Source: an uncultured Sphingomonas sp.
GTDB taxonomy: Bacteria > Pseudomonadota > Alphaproteobacteria > Sphingomonadales > Sphingomonadaceae
DNA length: 64,000 nt
Assembly (NCBI RefSeq): GCF_936927845.1
Contig: NZ_CAKZHV010000067.1
Location: forward strand, 161,696 to 225,695
Direction of reading: 5' to 3'
Each line of letters starts with the position of its first letter. Position 1 is the stretch's first letter. Below are positions 53,520 to 63,451 of the stretch, in pieces. A program made the translations under genes and the position numbers. The notes under the pieces are model-generated. The model did no database searches. It had not been told where the DNA came from and saw nothing but the letters and a program-made list of their open reading frames with translations.

Positions 53520-56500
53520 ACAAGACGATGTTGCGCGCCGCCTTCGCGGCGGCAACTGCCCTCGCGGGCGGCGCGATGCTCGCGCCCGCAACCGTGAGCG
53601 CACAGGTGGGCCAGGCATCCTTGCGCGGCACCATCATCGCGCCTGCCGACAATCCGGTGGTGGAGGTGACCGCGGTCGAGGTCGCGACCGGGATCCGCCG
53701 CAGCGTGCCGGCGGGACCCGACGGCAGCTACAATTTCGCGTCGCTGCGCGCGGGCACCTACCGGCTCGAGATCCGGCAGAAGAACGGCGTCCGCAACTCG
53801 GACACGTTCACCTTGCGCGTCGGCCAGTCCGCGGGGCTCGACCTCGACCTGAGCACCGCCTCCGCCGCACCCGCCAAGACGACCGAGCCCGAGGCAGGCG
53901 GCGCGACCGGGACCGAGCCCGCGGGCACGCCCTCGACCGGCGCGGAGACCGCGGGCGACGGCGACATCATCGTGACGGGCAGCCGCATCCGTTCGCTGTC
54001 CGGCGGACAGGTCGGCATCAACATCACCCCGCGGCTAATCGAGCAATTGCCGCAGAATAACCGCAACTTCCTCGCCTTCGCCGATCTGGCACCCGGCGTC
54101 CGCTTCCTCGAGGATTCGAGCGGCAATTCGCGGATCCAGGGCGGCGCGCAGGACAGCCGCACCGTCAACGTCTTCATCGACGGCGTCAGCCAGAAGGATT
54201 ACGTGCTGAAAAGCGGCATCACCGGCCAGGATAGCTCGCAGGGCAATCCCTTCCCGCAGCTCGCGATCGGCGAATATCAGGTGCTGTCGTCAAACTACAA
54301 GGCGGAGTTCGACCAGGTCAGCTCGGTCGCGATCACCGCGATCACCAAGTCGGGCACCAACGAGTTCCACGGTGAGGGCTTCTTCGACTACACCGACCAG
54401 AGCCTGCGCGATCGCCGCCCGAGCGAGATCTTTCCGACCACGATCGACAAGGTGCAGACGACGCAGAAGCAGTTCGGCGGCGCGCTCGGCGGTCCGATCA
54501 TCAAGGACAAGATGCACTTCTTCGCTAGCTACGAGGGCAAGCGGCTCGACAATCCCTACGATGTGCGCCCCAACAACGGACTCGCGACCACGCTGCTGCC
54601 GTCGCAGTACCAGAACAATTTCGGCTCCTTCTCGAACAGCTTCAAGGAGGATCTCTACTTCGGCAAGATCGACATCGTGCCGACGGATGCCGACCTGATC
54701 GAGCTTTCGGGCAAGTACCGCGACGAGAGCGGATTGCAGAACGGCACCGGCACGCTCGCGCCGTCGGGCGCGACGCTCAACAAGGTGCAGGACAAGCGCG
54801 GGCTGCTGCGCTGGCAGCACACCGCCGACAAATGGATCAACGACGCGCGCGTGAGTTACGAGGATGCGTCGTGGAGTCCGCAGCCCGCGGTCAACGGCAA
54901 CGCCACCTTGTTCCAGGCGATGCAGCGCTCGGTCGCCGCGGACGGCAGCGTATCGACCGTTCGCACCGACCTGCTCCAGTTCGGCGCCGGCACCAATTTC
55001 CAGAACAAGGGCCAGAAGGGCTGGACCGTCCAGGACGATTTCACCTGGACAGGGTTCGAGGGCCACACGATCAAGGTCGGATTCAAGACCAAGTTTGTAA
55101 AGCTGCGCTCGCTCCAGCAGAACCTCACCAACCCGCTGTTCACCTATGACGTCAACGCATTCAGTCAGACCGGCTTCAACGACACCCAGCCCTACCGCCT
55201 GCAATTCGGCGCAGTGGGCGCGTCGGGCGACGCGCTGATTCAGTCGAACAACTTCCAGCTCGGGCTGTACGCGCAGGACGACTGGGATGTGACCGACCGG
55301 CTGACGCTCAACCTCGGGCTGCGCTGGGATTACGAGCGCACGCCGAGCTATCTCGATTACGTCACACCGGCGGAGATCGTGAACGCGGTCTCGGCAACGA
55401 ACTACCCGAACCTCGCCGACGCCAATTACTCGATCAACGACTACATCTCGACTGGGCGCGAGCGGAAGGCGTTCACCGGCGCGTTTCAGCCGCGGATTGG
55501 CTTCACCTACCGCTTCGACGAGGCGGGGCGCTTCTCAATGTTCGGCGGCTACGGCCGCTCGTACGACCGTAACCAGTTTGACTTCCTGCAGCAGGAACTG
55601 AGCCAGGGCGCGTTCCAGACGCGGACGTTCAACTTCATCGGCAACGATTCGCTCAATCCGTGCGATGCGGCCGCCAATCCCACGACCTGCATCCCGTGGA
55701 ACCCCGCCTATCTGACCGCGGAGGGACGCCAGTCGCTGCTGAATACCGCGGTCGGCGGCGGGCGCGAGCTGATCTTCATGAACAACGATCTGAAGGTGCC
55801 CTATTCGGATCAGTTCAGCCTCGGCCTGCGCGGACGCTTTGCCGCGCTTGAGCTCGAGGTCGGCTACACCCACATCAAGAGCCGCGACGGCTTCGCCTTC
55901 CTGCTCGGCAACCGCCGTCCCGACGGCTCGTTCTTCTTCAACGACCCCGCGAGCGCGACCGACGTGCCGCAGAACCCGTGGAGCTTCACCCCCAACGGCT
56001 ACGGAAACCTGATCCTGGGCACCAACGGGCTCAAGACCAACTCGGACGCGGCCTATTTCAAGCTGACCAAGCCGTATACCGCCGCCTCGCCGTGGAGCAT
56101 CGACGCGACCTACACCTACACGCAGGCGGAGGAGAACCGGCAGTTCGGCGAGGTTTATTCGCTCGATTACGAATCGCTCGACGATTACCCGACGTTGCGG
56201 TCCTCGGGCGTGCCGCGTCACCGGTTTGTGACCGCGGGCAGCGTCGACCTGCCGATCGGTGTCACGCTGTCGGGCAAGTTCCAGATCGAATCGCCGGCTT
56301 ACCAGAAGGCGTTCCTCGACCAGTCGCAGCCGTTCCAGCGCGTGATCATCGGCAGCACGACGCTGGGCAATGGCGACCTTTGGGGTCGACGCCAGCTCGA
56401 CCTCGCGGTGACGAAGTACATCCCGTTCGGCTTCGTCAACGACCAGGCGCGCGTGCGGCTGCGCTTGGACGTCATCAACGTGATGAACGACCGCAACTAC

Positions 56501-56611
56501 GTCGATTTCGACAACAACCCGAACAGCTCGACCTTCCGCCAGCAGGTCGGCTACTCGGTCGGCGGCAATCCGCCGCGCACGGTGAAGCTGTCGGCAGGCT
56601 TCTCCTTCTGA
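53516..56611 (+). CDS. TonB-dependent receptor (carboxypeptidase-regulatory-like N-terminus)
   Basis: A 1031-residue outer-membrane receptor. A signal peptide (TALAGGAMLAPATVSAQ) is followed by an Oar-like carboxypeptidase-regulatory domain (about residues 25-115), a TonB box region DIIVTGSRIRSLS, the plug (NRNFLAFADLAPGVRFLEDSSGNSRIQG), and a 22-strand barrel. The C-terminal strand ends KLSAGFSF with the terminal Phe required for barrel assembly. It takes up oligosaccharide across the outer membrane with energy from a TonB such as the one at 7238. It is co-translated with lacI, so it is the first structural gene of the locus. Confidence 0.93.
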   Translation: MNKTMLRAAFAAATALAGGAMLAPATVSAQVGQASLRGTIIAPADNPVVEVTAVEVATGIRRSVPAGPDGSYNFASLRAGTYRLEIRQKNGVRNSDTFTLRVGQSAGLDLDLSTASAAPAKTTEPEAGGATGTEPAGTPSTGAETAGDGDIIVTGSRIRSLSGGQVGINITPRLIEQLPQNNRNFLAFADLAPGVRFLEDSSGNSRIQGGAQDSRTVNVFIDGVSQKDYVLKSGITGQDSSQGNPFPQLAIGEYQVLSSNYKAEFDQVSSVAITAITKSGTNEFHGEGFFDYTDQSLRDRRPSEIFPTTIDKVQTTQKQFGGALGGPIIKDKMHFFASYEGKRLDNPYDVRPNNGLATTLLPSQYQNNFGSFSNSFKEDLYFGKIDIVPTDADLIELSGKYRDESGLQNGTGTLAPSGATLNKVQDKRGLLRWQHTADKWINDARVSYEDASWSPQPAVNGNATLFQAMQRSVAADGSVSTVRTDLLQFGAGTNFQNKGQKGWTVQDDFTWTGFEGHTIKVGFKTKFVKLRSLQQNLTNPLFTYDVNAFSQTGFNDTQPYRLQFGAVGASGDALIQSNNFQLGLYAQDDWDVTDRLTLNLGLRWDYERTPSYLDYVTPAEIVNAVSATNYPNLADANYSINDYISTGRERKAFTGAFQPRIGFTYRFDEAGRFSMFGGYGRSYDRNQFDFLQQELSQGAFQTRTFNFIGNDSLNPCDAAANPTTCIPWNPAYLTAEGRQSLLNTAVGGGRELIFMNNDLKVPYSDQFSLGLRGRFAALELEVGYTHIKSRDGFAFLLGNRRPDGSFFFNDPASATDVPQNPWSFTPNGYGNLILGTNGLKTNSDAAYFKLTKPYTAASPWSIDATYTYTQAEENRQFGEVYSLDYESLDDYPTLRSSGVPRHRFVTAGSVDLPIGVTLSGKFQIESPAYQKAFLDQSQPFQRVIIGSTTLGNGDLWGRRQLDLAVTKYIPFGFVNDQARVRLRLDVINVMNDRNYVDFDNNPNSSTFRQQVGYSVGGNPPRTVKLSAGFSF

Positions 56612-56672
56612 TGCCGGCGCGGGGCGGCGACGGATCGCCTGCCCCGTGCCTCTTGCCCGGACTGGAACCATC

Positions 56673-58103
56673 ATGATCGATCGCAGGCAGGTGCTCGGCG
56701 CGGGCACGGTCGGCCTCGCCGCCATCGGCGCCGGATTACTGGGCGGATGCGCGACGCCGGCGCCCAGCAACCATGCGCGCGCGGACGTGCTGGTGCGCGA
56801 CCTGCAGCAGCGGACGTTTCGCTATTTCTGGGACACGACCGATCCCGCGACCGGGCTCGCCCCCGACCGCTGGCCGACCTCCTCCTTCGCATCGATCGCC
56901 GCGGTCGGCTTCGCGCTGACCGCCTACCCGATCGGCGTCGCGAACGGCTGGATCACGCGCGTCGAGGCGCGCGACCGTACGCTCGCCACGCTGCGCTTCT
57001 TCGCGACCGCGCCGCAGGGTCCGGCGGCGAGCGGCACCGCCGGGCATCACGGACTGTTCTACCATTTTCTCGACATGGCGAGTCGCCACCGCTTCGGCCG
57101 CACCGAACTCAGCACGATCGACACCGCGCTCCTGATGGGCGGCGTGCTGTTCGCGCAAAGCTGGTTCGATCGCGAGGACGCGGCGGAGGCGGAGATCCGC
57201 CGGCTCGCCGAAAAGCTTTACTGCGCGGTCGAGTGGACGTGGATCACGCCGCGCAAGCCCTTCCTGTCGATGGGCTGGCATCCCGAAAGCGGCTTCATCG
57301 CAAGCGACTGGAACATCTACAACGAAGGGCTGCTGCTCTACGTGCTCGCACTCGGCTCGCCGACGCACGCGCTACCGCCCGAGACGTGGACCGCATGGAC
57401 CGATCGGTTCGACGCGCAATGGGGCAATGCGCATGGCGGTGTCCGGGGCGGTGAGCCGCACCTGCAATTCGCGCCGCTCTTCGTCCATCAGTACAGCCAC
57501 TGCTTCATCGATTTCCGCGGCATCCGCGACGCGTACATGGCCAGGCGCGGGATCGATTATTTCGAGAACAGTCGCCGCGCAGTGCGCGCGCAGCGGGACT
57601 ATGCGATCGCCAATCCGGGCGGCTGGGCGGGGTACGACGCCGACATGTGGGGCCTGACCGCGTGCGACGGCCCGGGCGATTTCACCCGCACGATCGCGGG
57701 TCGCCCGCGCGAGTTCTTCAGCTATTCCGCGCGCGGCCCCGGCGACCGCGACGACGGAACGATCGCGCCGACCGCTGGCGCGGCGTCGATCGCGTTTGAG
57801 CCCGCGCTCGCGACCCGCGCGATCCACGCGATGCACGCGCGCTACGGCCGCGGCATCTACACGCGCTACGGCTTCCTGGATTCGTTCAATCCGACGCTGA
57901 CCGACGCGGCGCCGCTCAAGCACGGCCGCGTCGTGCCCGGTATCGGCTGGGTCGATGGCGACTATCTCGGGATCGATCAGGGACCGATCCTGATCGGGAT
58001 CGAGAACCAGCGCAGCGGGCTCGTGTGGCAGACGCTGCGCCGCAATCCGCACATCCGCCGCGGGCTGGAACGCGCGGGCTTCACCGGGGGATGGCTGGCG
58101 TGA
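56673..58103 (+). CDS. GH144-like endo-glycosidase lipoprotein (glycoamylase fold, probable endo-beta-1,2-glucanase)
   Basis: A 476-residue exported enzyme. The N-terminus combines a Tat-like IDRRQVLGAG with a lipobox LLGGC (Cys about residue 26), so it is probably anchored in a membrane. The (alpha/alpha)6 domain has RTFRYFWDTTDPATGLAPDRWP, FLDMASRHRFGRTELSTIDTALL, GWHPESGFIASDWNIYNEGLLLYVLALGSPTH, FRGIRDAYMARRGIDYFENS and NPTLTDAAPLKHGRVVPGIGWVDGDYLGIDQGPI, the pattern of the family containing GH144 endo-beta-1,2-glucanases. It cleaves glucan outside the cell. The product would feed the GH3 enzyme and the GPH transporter. The GTG or ATG of the next gene overlaps its stop. Confidence 0.82.
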   Translation: MIDRRQVLGAGTVGLAAIGAGLLGGCATPAPSNHARADVLVRDLQQRTFRYFWDTTDPATGLAPDRWPTSSFASIAAVGFALTAYPIGVANGWITRVEARDRTLATLRFFATAPQGPAASGTAGHHGLFYHFLDMASRHRFGRTELSTIDTALLMGGVLFAQSWFDREDAAEAEIRRLAEKLYCAVEWTWITPRKPFLSMGWHPESGFIASDWNIYNEGLLLYVLALGSPTHALPPETWTAWTDRFDAQWGNAHGGVRGGEPHLQFAPLFVHQYSHCFIDFRGIRDAYMARRGIDYFENSRRAVRAQRDYAIANPGGWAGYDADMWGLTACDGPGDFTRTIAGRPREFFSYSARGPGDRDDGTIAPTAGAASIAFEPALATRAIHAMHARYGRGIYTRYGFLDSFNPTLTDAAPLKHGRVVPGIGWVDGDYLGIDQGPILIGIENQRSGLVWQTLRRNPHIRRGLERAGFTGGWLA

Positions 58104-61100
58104 TCGCGCTCGCGCTGGCGCTCGCCGGGGCAGCGCCGGTCCGGTCGCTCGACACGTTCGACACCGCGGCCGCGTGGCAGGCGTCCGCATCGGACGGTGT
58201 GTCGTCGCGCGTGTCGGGCAACGACGGTGCGCTGCGGCTCGATTATGACTTCGCGCGGGTCGCAGGCTACGCGTTCGTGCGGCGTCCGCTGCCGATCGAC
58301 TGGCCCGCCAATTTCGTGCTCACGCTGCGCGTCCGCGGCTCGGGCAGCGTCAACGACCTCCAGTTCAAATTCACCGACGCGAGCGGCGACAACGTCTGGT
58401 GGGTACCCTATCCCAACCACCGCCTGACGCCAGAGTGGCAGACGCTCACCATCCGCCCGCGCGATGTCGAATTCGCCTGGGGACCGATCTCCGACAAAGC
58501 GCTCCGTCACACCGCAGCGATCGAGATCGTAGTCGTGCGCGGGCGAGACGGCGGTGTCGGGCACGTCGAAGTCGACGACTTGCAGCTCCAGCCGCTCCCC
58601 CCGCCTGCGCCGCTGCGCGCACCAGTGGCGAGCGACACACGCGCGATGGACAATCGCCGCGACACCGCCGCCGACCTCACCCGCCCGCTGGTGTTAGATT
58701 TCGGGCAACCGCGTGAGATCGGCGGGCTGACGCTCTATTGGGGCGAGCGGTTCGCTGCGCGTTATCGCGTCGAGGCGTCGGACGACCGTCGTCGCTGGCG
58801 CACTATCCGCGACGTCGAACAGGGCGACGGCGGCGCCGATCCGCTACCGCTCCCCGGCACCTAGGTTCGCTACCTGCGCGTCACGGCCGAGAGTGGTGGC
58901 ACGCTTGCCGAGGTCGAGGTGATGCCACGCGAATGGTCAGCGACGCCGAACGCGACCATCGCCGCGCTCGCCAAAGCGGCTACCCGTGGCACCTATCCGC
59001 GCGGCTTCGCCGAGCAGAGCTACTGGACGCTCGCGGCCACCGACGGCGGCGCGGTGTCGGGGTTGATCGGCGAGGATGGCGCGATCGAGGTTGCGAAGGG
59101 CGGCTTCTCGATCGAGCCGTTCGTGATCGACGGCGCACGCACGATCGGCTGGGCCCACGTCCGCGCGACGCAGCGGTTGCTGGACGGTTATCTGCCGCTC
59201 CCGCATGTCGGCTGGGTCGGCAATGGCTGGACGCTGGACACCGCGCTGGTCGCCGATCAGACAACCCCGCGGCTGCTCGCGCGCTATCGCTTGACCAACA
59301 CCGGTAGCGCTCCGCGCACGCTGACGCTCGCGCTCGCGGTGCGGCCGTTTCAGGTCAATCCACCGGCTCAGTTCCTCAGTCAGCAAGGCGGCGTCAGCGC
59401 GATTGAGCGGATCGCGTGGGACGGTACGCGGCTTGCGGTGACGAGCGCCCCCGCGATCTCCGGGGACCCATCGATTACCCGGCACGTCACGCCGCTCACC
59501 CCCCCCGACACGGTTGCGGCGCGTCCGTTCGATCAGGGTGCTTTGGCGACTCCCGCCGCCGCGACCGGTTCGGCCGCCGTCATCGATCCCGCCGCGCTTG
59601 CCAGCGCGACGATGCGCTGGACAGTGACACTCGCCCCGGGCGCCAGCGCCGACGTGCCGCTCGCCATCGGCGACGTTGCTCCGATCGACGTAGCCGCATT
59701 CGACCGGGCAGTCGCGCGAACCGCTACGTACTGGCGCGGCACGCTTGGCGGCGTGACAATCACGGTGCCGGCTGCCAAACAGCCGATCGCCGACATGATC
59801 CGCACCGCGCTCGCGCACGTGCTGATGAGCCGCGACGGGGCGGCGTTCAAACCGGGAACGCGCTCCTACGATCGCAGCTGGATTCGCGACGGCGCGATGA
59901 TGAGTGACACCTTGCTGCGGCTTGGCCACGCAGCACCTGTGCGCGCCTTCGCCGACTGGTACGGAACCAAGCTATTCGACAACGGCAAGGTGCCGTGCTG
60001 CGTCGATGCCCGCGGGCCCGATCCGGTGCCCGAGAACGACAGCCAGGGCGAGTATATCCACCTCGTTACCCAACTTTATCGCTATACCGCCGACCGCGCC
60101 GCATTGCAGCGCGACTGGCCAAAACTCGACGCCGCGCGCCGCTACATGGAGGCGCAGCGCCAGTCGGAGCGAACCCCGGCGAACCTGACGCTCGCCCGGC
60201 GCATGCTCTACGGCCTGCTCCCGCCCTCGATCAGCCATGAGGGCTATTCGGCGAAGCCGCAGTACAGTCTGTGGGATGATTTCTGGGGGCTGACCGGCTA
60301 CAAGGACGCAGCCTATGCGGCACGCGTGCTCGGCAAACCCGAAGCGCACGCGATCGCCGAACAGCGCGACCAGTTCGCGGGCGACATCCACGCGGCGATC
60401 GACGCCGCGGCTCGGCACTGGCGCATCGACTATATTCCCGGCGCAACCAGCATGGGCGATTTTGACGCCACCTCGACGACGATGGCACTCGACCCCGCAG
60501 GCGAGCAAGACCGGCTCGCCCCCCAGCTGCTGCGCCGCACCTTCGAGCGGCAGTATGAGCGCGTAATGGCACGCGGCACGCCCAGCGCCGCGTGGAGCGA
60601 CTACACGCCCTACGAACTGCGCAACGTGTCCGCGCTGGTGCGCCTGGGCGAGCGCGCCAAGGCGAACGACCTACTCGACGCCTATATGGCTGATCGTCGT
60701 CCGGCGGCGTGGAACGGCTGGGCCGAGGTGGTCGGACGCGATCCGCGCGAGATTCGCTTCATCGGCGACATGCCGCACGCTTGGGTCGCATCCGACTTCA
60801 TCCGCTCCGCGCTTGATCTCCTCGCCTACGAGGACGCGGGCAGTGACCGTCTGGTGCTCGCGGGAGGGCTGACCCCGGCGTGGCTGGCGGGACCCGGCGT
60901 GCGGATCGCCGGATTGCGGACACGCTACGGCACGCTGGACATGGCGGCGCGCGTGAACGGCCGCGTCTTGCGCCTCACACTCGCGGGCAGCGCCCGCCCG
61001 CCCGGCGGCTTCACCATCGCCTGGCCGCTCGCCGGAGAGCCCGGCGAGGCTCGCGTCAACGGTCACCGAGTCGCGCCGACGGGCGACCTGTTGCGTGTGC

Positions 61101-61144
61101 CAACTGCACCCGCCCAGATCGAGTGGCATATGGCAGCGAGGTAA
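58100..61144 (+). pseudogene. Large discoidin-domain (alpha/alpha)6-barrel glycosidase interrupted by one in-frame TAG
   Basis: The frame runs 58100-61144 (1014 residues) except for a single TAG at 58862-58864. The N-terminal part (254 residues, from GTG 58100 overlapping the GH144 stop; ATG 58091 is an alternative) has a signal peptide, a CBM-like domain with VNDLQFKFTDASGDNVWWVPYPNH, and the first half of an F5/8-type C domain (REIGGLTLYWGERFAARYRVEAS). After the TAG the same frame continues VRYLRVTAESGGTLAEVEV, exactly the other half of that domain. About 740 residues of helical barrel then follow (SYDRSWIRDGAMMSDTLLRLG, YSLWDDFWGLTGYKDA, SDYTPYELRNVSALVRLG). A GTG at 58919 could restart a second part. 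Either a nonsense mutation, a sequencing error or readthrough. Confidence 0.8.
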
Positions 61145-61390
61145 TCTGCAGCTCTGACGGAATTGCTTTGCAGCATCATCTCGGCGAATAAGTGCGTGCC
61201 GCTCCGCTAGATCAGCGCCCGCAAGCTTCTAACGTCGGCTCCGGCTGCGCAAAGAAGCTTTAACCCAAAAGATTGGACATTTGCTTGGGCAAGCTCGTCA
61301 AAGGAACGTATCTAGTCGCTAGGACCAATGCTTTTGGAAAGCCCTCAACTCCGAAGGGTCGCCCACTTCATAACTACGATTGAGAAGCGT

Positions 61391-61465
61391 TGGCTGGGGC
61401 GGCAGGATTCGAACCTACGAATGCCGGTACCAAAAACCGGTGCCTTACCGCTTGGCGACGCCCCA
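61391..61465 (-). tRNA. tRNA-Gln (anticodon UUG)
   Basis: The minus strand folds as a full cloverleaf of 75 bases with CCA encoded. Acceptor TGGGGCG pairs with CGCCCCA, the anticodon stem is CCGGT/ACCGG with loop TTTTGGT giving UUG, and the T arm is GTAGG-TTCGAAT-CCTGC. It decodes CAA (and CAG by wobble). The 246-base gap on its 3' side (61145-61390) is less GC-rich and shows no gene. Confidence 0.95.
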
Positions 61466-61511
61466 GCAGAACGCGCGCTTATAGCGGCCCGGGCGTAGGG
61501 CTCAACCTTTC

Positions 61512-61923
61512 TCAGCGCCCTTCGACGACGGTTTTTCCGTTCACCAGCCCATGCTGCCGGGTACCCCCCTTGAACGTACCCCTCAGGTCGGCGGTGATCC
61601 AGCTGCTGTAGAGACGGGGGGCATGCTTGCGATCAATGGTGCATTGATCGAGTGCGGCGGGGTAGAAGGCGACGTGGTCGCGCAGCAGCATGACCGCGGG
61701 GGGCGGGCGGGGTGGCTCCCGGCGACATCGTGGAGCAGTTCCTTGCCGATCGCGGGGTGCCAGTCATCGGTGGCCCCCTTTTCGTTCGCAGAACGAGTGG
61801 CTCGGCGGGCGGCACGTGCCAACTCGGCGGATGGCTGGTTTCGAGCGTGATGACGGCGCGGGTGGTGTTAGCGACCACGACGCCGCGTGCTCGGCCAGGC
61901 GACGGGGGGCGCGGGCGCGTCAC
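61512..61923 (-). pseudogene. Decayed DUF427 gene with two frameshifts
   Basis: GTG at 61923 overlaps the stop of the upstream DCC-family gene (GTGA), as expected for a real gene. The first frame reads GVVVANTTRAVITLETSHPPSWHVPPAE, the DUF427 strand pair. A second frame then gives DDWHPAIGKELLHDVAGS, and a third gives DHVAFYPAALDQCTIDRKH, SSWITADLRGTFKGGTRQHG and a stop at 61512. These pieces lie in three different frames in the right order, so at least two indels have broken it. DUF427 proteins are soluble and of unknown role. The calls are by motif memory. Confidence 0.7.
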
Positions 61924-62285
61924 GCCTGCGCCTGCCGCCTGGCAAGCGCGCGTTGCAGCCGCGGGCGTACGCGCAGGAAGCCGAGGTAAGCGCGCTCCAG
62001 CAGCGCCAGGATCAGACGGTTTCTCGCCAGCAGCCCGAACGGGCGCAACAGCGGGATCGCGCGCCACATCGCCGCGAATGCCGCCGCACCCGACACGAGC
62101 GGGCCGCCATCCTCGCGCGCGTGAAACCGCGCCAGCATCGTCGCGCGGTCGAGCGGGCACGTGCCGGCATCCGCCACGTCGACGAAGCGGATCGCACCGC
62201 GGCGATCGAGCCGACGCATCAGCGCGATCTCGCGCCGGCACAGCGGACAGGCACCGTCGTGCCAGACCGTCACGCGCGTCACCAC
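61920..62285 (-). CDS. DCC-family thiol-disulfide oxidoreductase-like protein (DUF393)
   Basis: A 121-residue soluble protein beginning TRVTVWHDGACPLCRREIALMRRLDRRGAIRFVDVAD, the DxxCPxC motif and following helix of the DCC family. ATMLARFHAREDGGPLVSGAAAFAAMWRAIP and LLARNRLILALLERAYLGFLRVRP follow. GTG at 62285 (or 62282) lies behind GGAG. Its role is probably redox or cofactor-linked; it is not established in the family. Its stop is coupled to the decayed DUF427 gene. Confidence 0.85.
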   Translation of the reverse strand: MVTRVTVWHDGACPLCRREIALMRRLDRRGAIRFVDVADAGTCPLDRATMLARFHAREDGGPLVSGAAAFAAMWRAIPLLRPFGLLARNRLILALLERAYLGFLRVRPRLQRALARRQAQA

Positions 62286-62454
62286 GCCCGCTCCACCAGG
62301 CCATGCCGAAGATCGGGACAAAGGAGTGACATGGGTGTTCCTTCTCCAGTGCCGACCGAACGATCGAGTGCGGAAAAAGGCACCGCGCCGGTGTGGCACG
62401 TTCGGTGCGGCCGCCCGTTCAGCCGCGTGATCCTTCCTGCCTAACGGAGCCGAC

Positions 62455-63330
62455 ATGACCGACGATCCGCGCACCAGCCAGCCGACCCGCTTCGCCGACG
62501 AGCCGCAGCAGCCCCGCCCCGGCCTGACCGCCGCGATGCACACCAAACCCGACCACGGCGAGGAAAGCTACGTCGGCAAGGGTTTGCTGAACGGCAAGGT
62601 CGCGTTGATCACCGGTGGCGACTCGGGCATCGGGCGCGCGGTGGCGATCGCGTACGCGCGCGAGGGCGCGGATGTCGCGATTTCATACCTGGCGGACGAA
62701 CAGGTCGATGCCGAGGAAACGCGGCGCTGGGTCGAGCAGGCGGGCCGACGCTGCCTGCTGCTGCCCAGCGACATCCGCGACCGCGATCACTGCGCGGCGC
62801 TGGTCGAGCGGACGGTCGGCGAGCTGGGGCAGCTGGACGTGCTGGTCAACAATGCCGCGGCGCAGACGATGAACGAGGGCCTGGAGACGATCGACGACGA
62901 CGAGATGCAGGGCGCGTTCGCGGCCAACGTGTTCGCGATGCTGCGGCTCGCGAAGGCAGCGGCCCCGCACATGAAGCCGGGCAGCGCGATCGTGAACACC
63001 ACCAGCGAGCAGGCCAAGGTCGCGGGCAAGAACATGATCGTCTATGCCGCGACCAAGGGGGCGATCTCCAGCCTGACGGTTGGATTGTCGAACCTGCTGG
63101 CGAGCGACGGCATCCGCGTCAACGCGGTCGCGCCCGGGCCGGTGTGGACGCCGATCCAGCCGATTGCCAAGCCATCCGACGAACTGGAAACGCTGGGTCA
63201 GGACACGCCGCTGGGGCGTGCGGGGCAACCAGCCGAACTCGCCCCCGCCTATGTCCTGCTCGCATCGGGCGAGGGCAGCTACATGTCGGGCGCGATCGTC
63301 GCGGTGACCGGCGGCGTGCCGATCGGCTGA
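62455..63330 (+). CDS. SDR family oxidoreductase (YghA/general-stress type)
   Basis: A 291-residue short-chain dehydrogenase with a long N-terminal extension (RFADEPQQPRPGLTAAMHTKPDHGEESYVGKGLL) typical of the YghA/GSP39 group. NAD(P) binding is KVALITGGDSGIGRAVAIAYAREGAD. NNAAAQ and the catalytic residues Ser (NTTSEQAK) and YAATKGA follow, then RVNAVAPGPVWTPIQP. It probably reduces an aldehyde or ketone during stress. It is a single-gene unit after a 170-base gap. Confidence 0.95.
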   Translation: MTDDPRTSQPTRFADEPQQPRPGLTAAMHTKPDHGEESYVGKGLLNGKVALITGGDSGIGRAVAIAYAREGADVAISYLADEQVDAEETRRWVEQAGRRCLLLPSDIRDRDHCAALVERTVGELGQLDVLVNNAAAQTMNEGLETIDDDEMQGAFAANVFAMLRLAKAAAPHMKPGSAIVNTTSEQAKVAGKNMIVYAATKGAISSLTVGLSNLLASDGIRVNAVAPGPVWTPIQPIAKPSDELETLGQDTPLGRAGQPAELAPAYVLLASGEGSYMSGAIVAVTGGVPIG

Positions 63331-63419
63331 TTGGTCCGGCGCGCGGCGACCCGTCGCCGCCGCGCCACTCACCCGGCAACGATCGTCGCGCGAGCGACCG
63401 ATCGACGCCGGGAAGCAAT

Positions 63420-63446
63420 GGCCGGGAGGGGTGCCCCCTCCCGGCC
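63420..63446. terminator. Terminator-like hairpin between convergent genes
   Basis: GGCCGGGAGGG (63420-63430) and CCCTCCCGGCC (63436-63446) form an 11-bp perfect stem with a 5-base loop, between the SDR gene and the convergent proline-rich gene. No T run is present. Confidence 0.6.
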
Positions 63447-63451
63447 ACCTG

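Noticed and set aside
61583..61822. 79-codon minus-strand frame
   Set aside because: It is the middle fragment of the broken DUF427 gene, not an independent protein.
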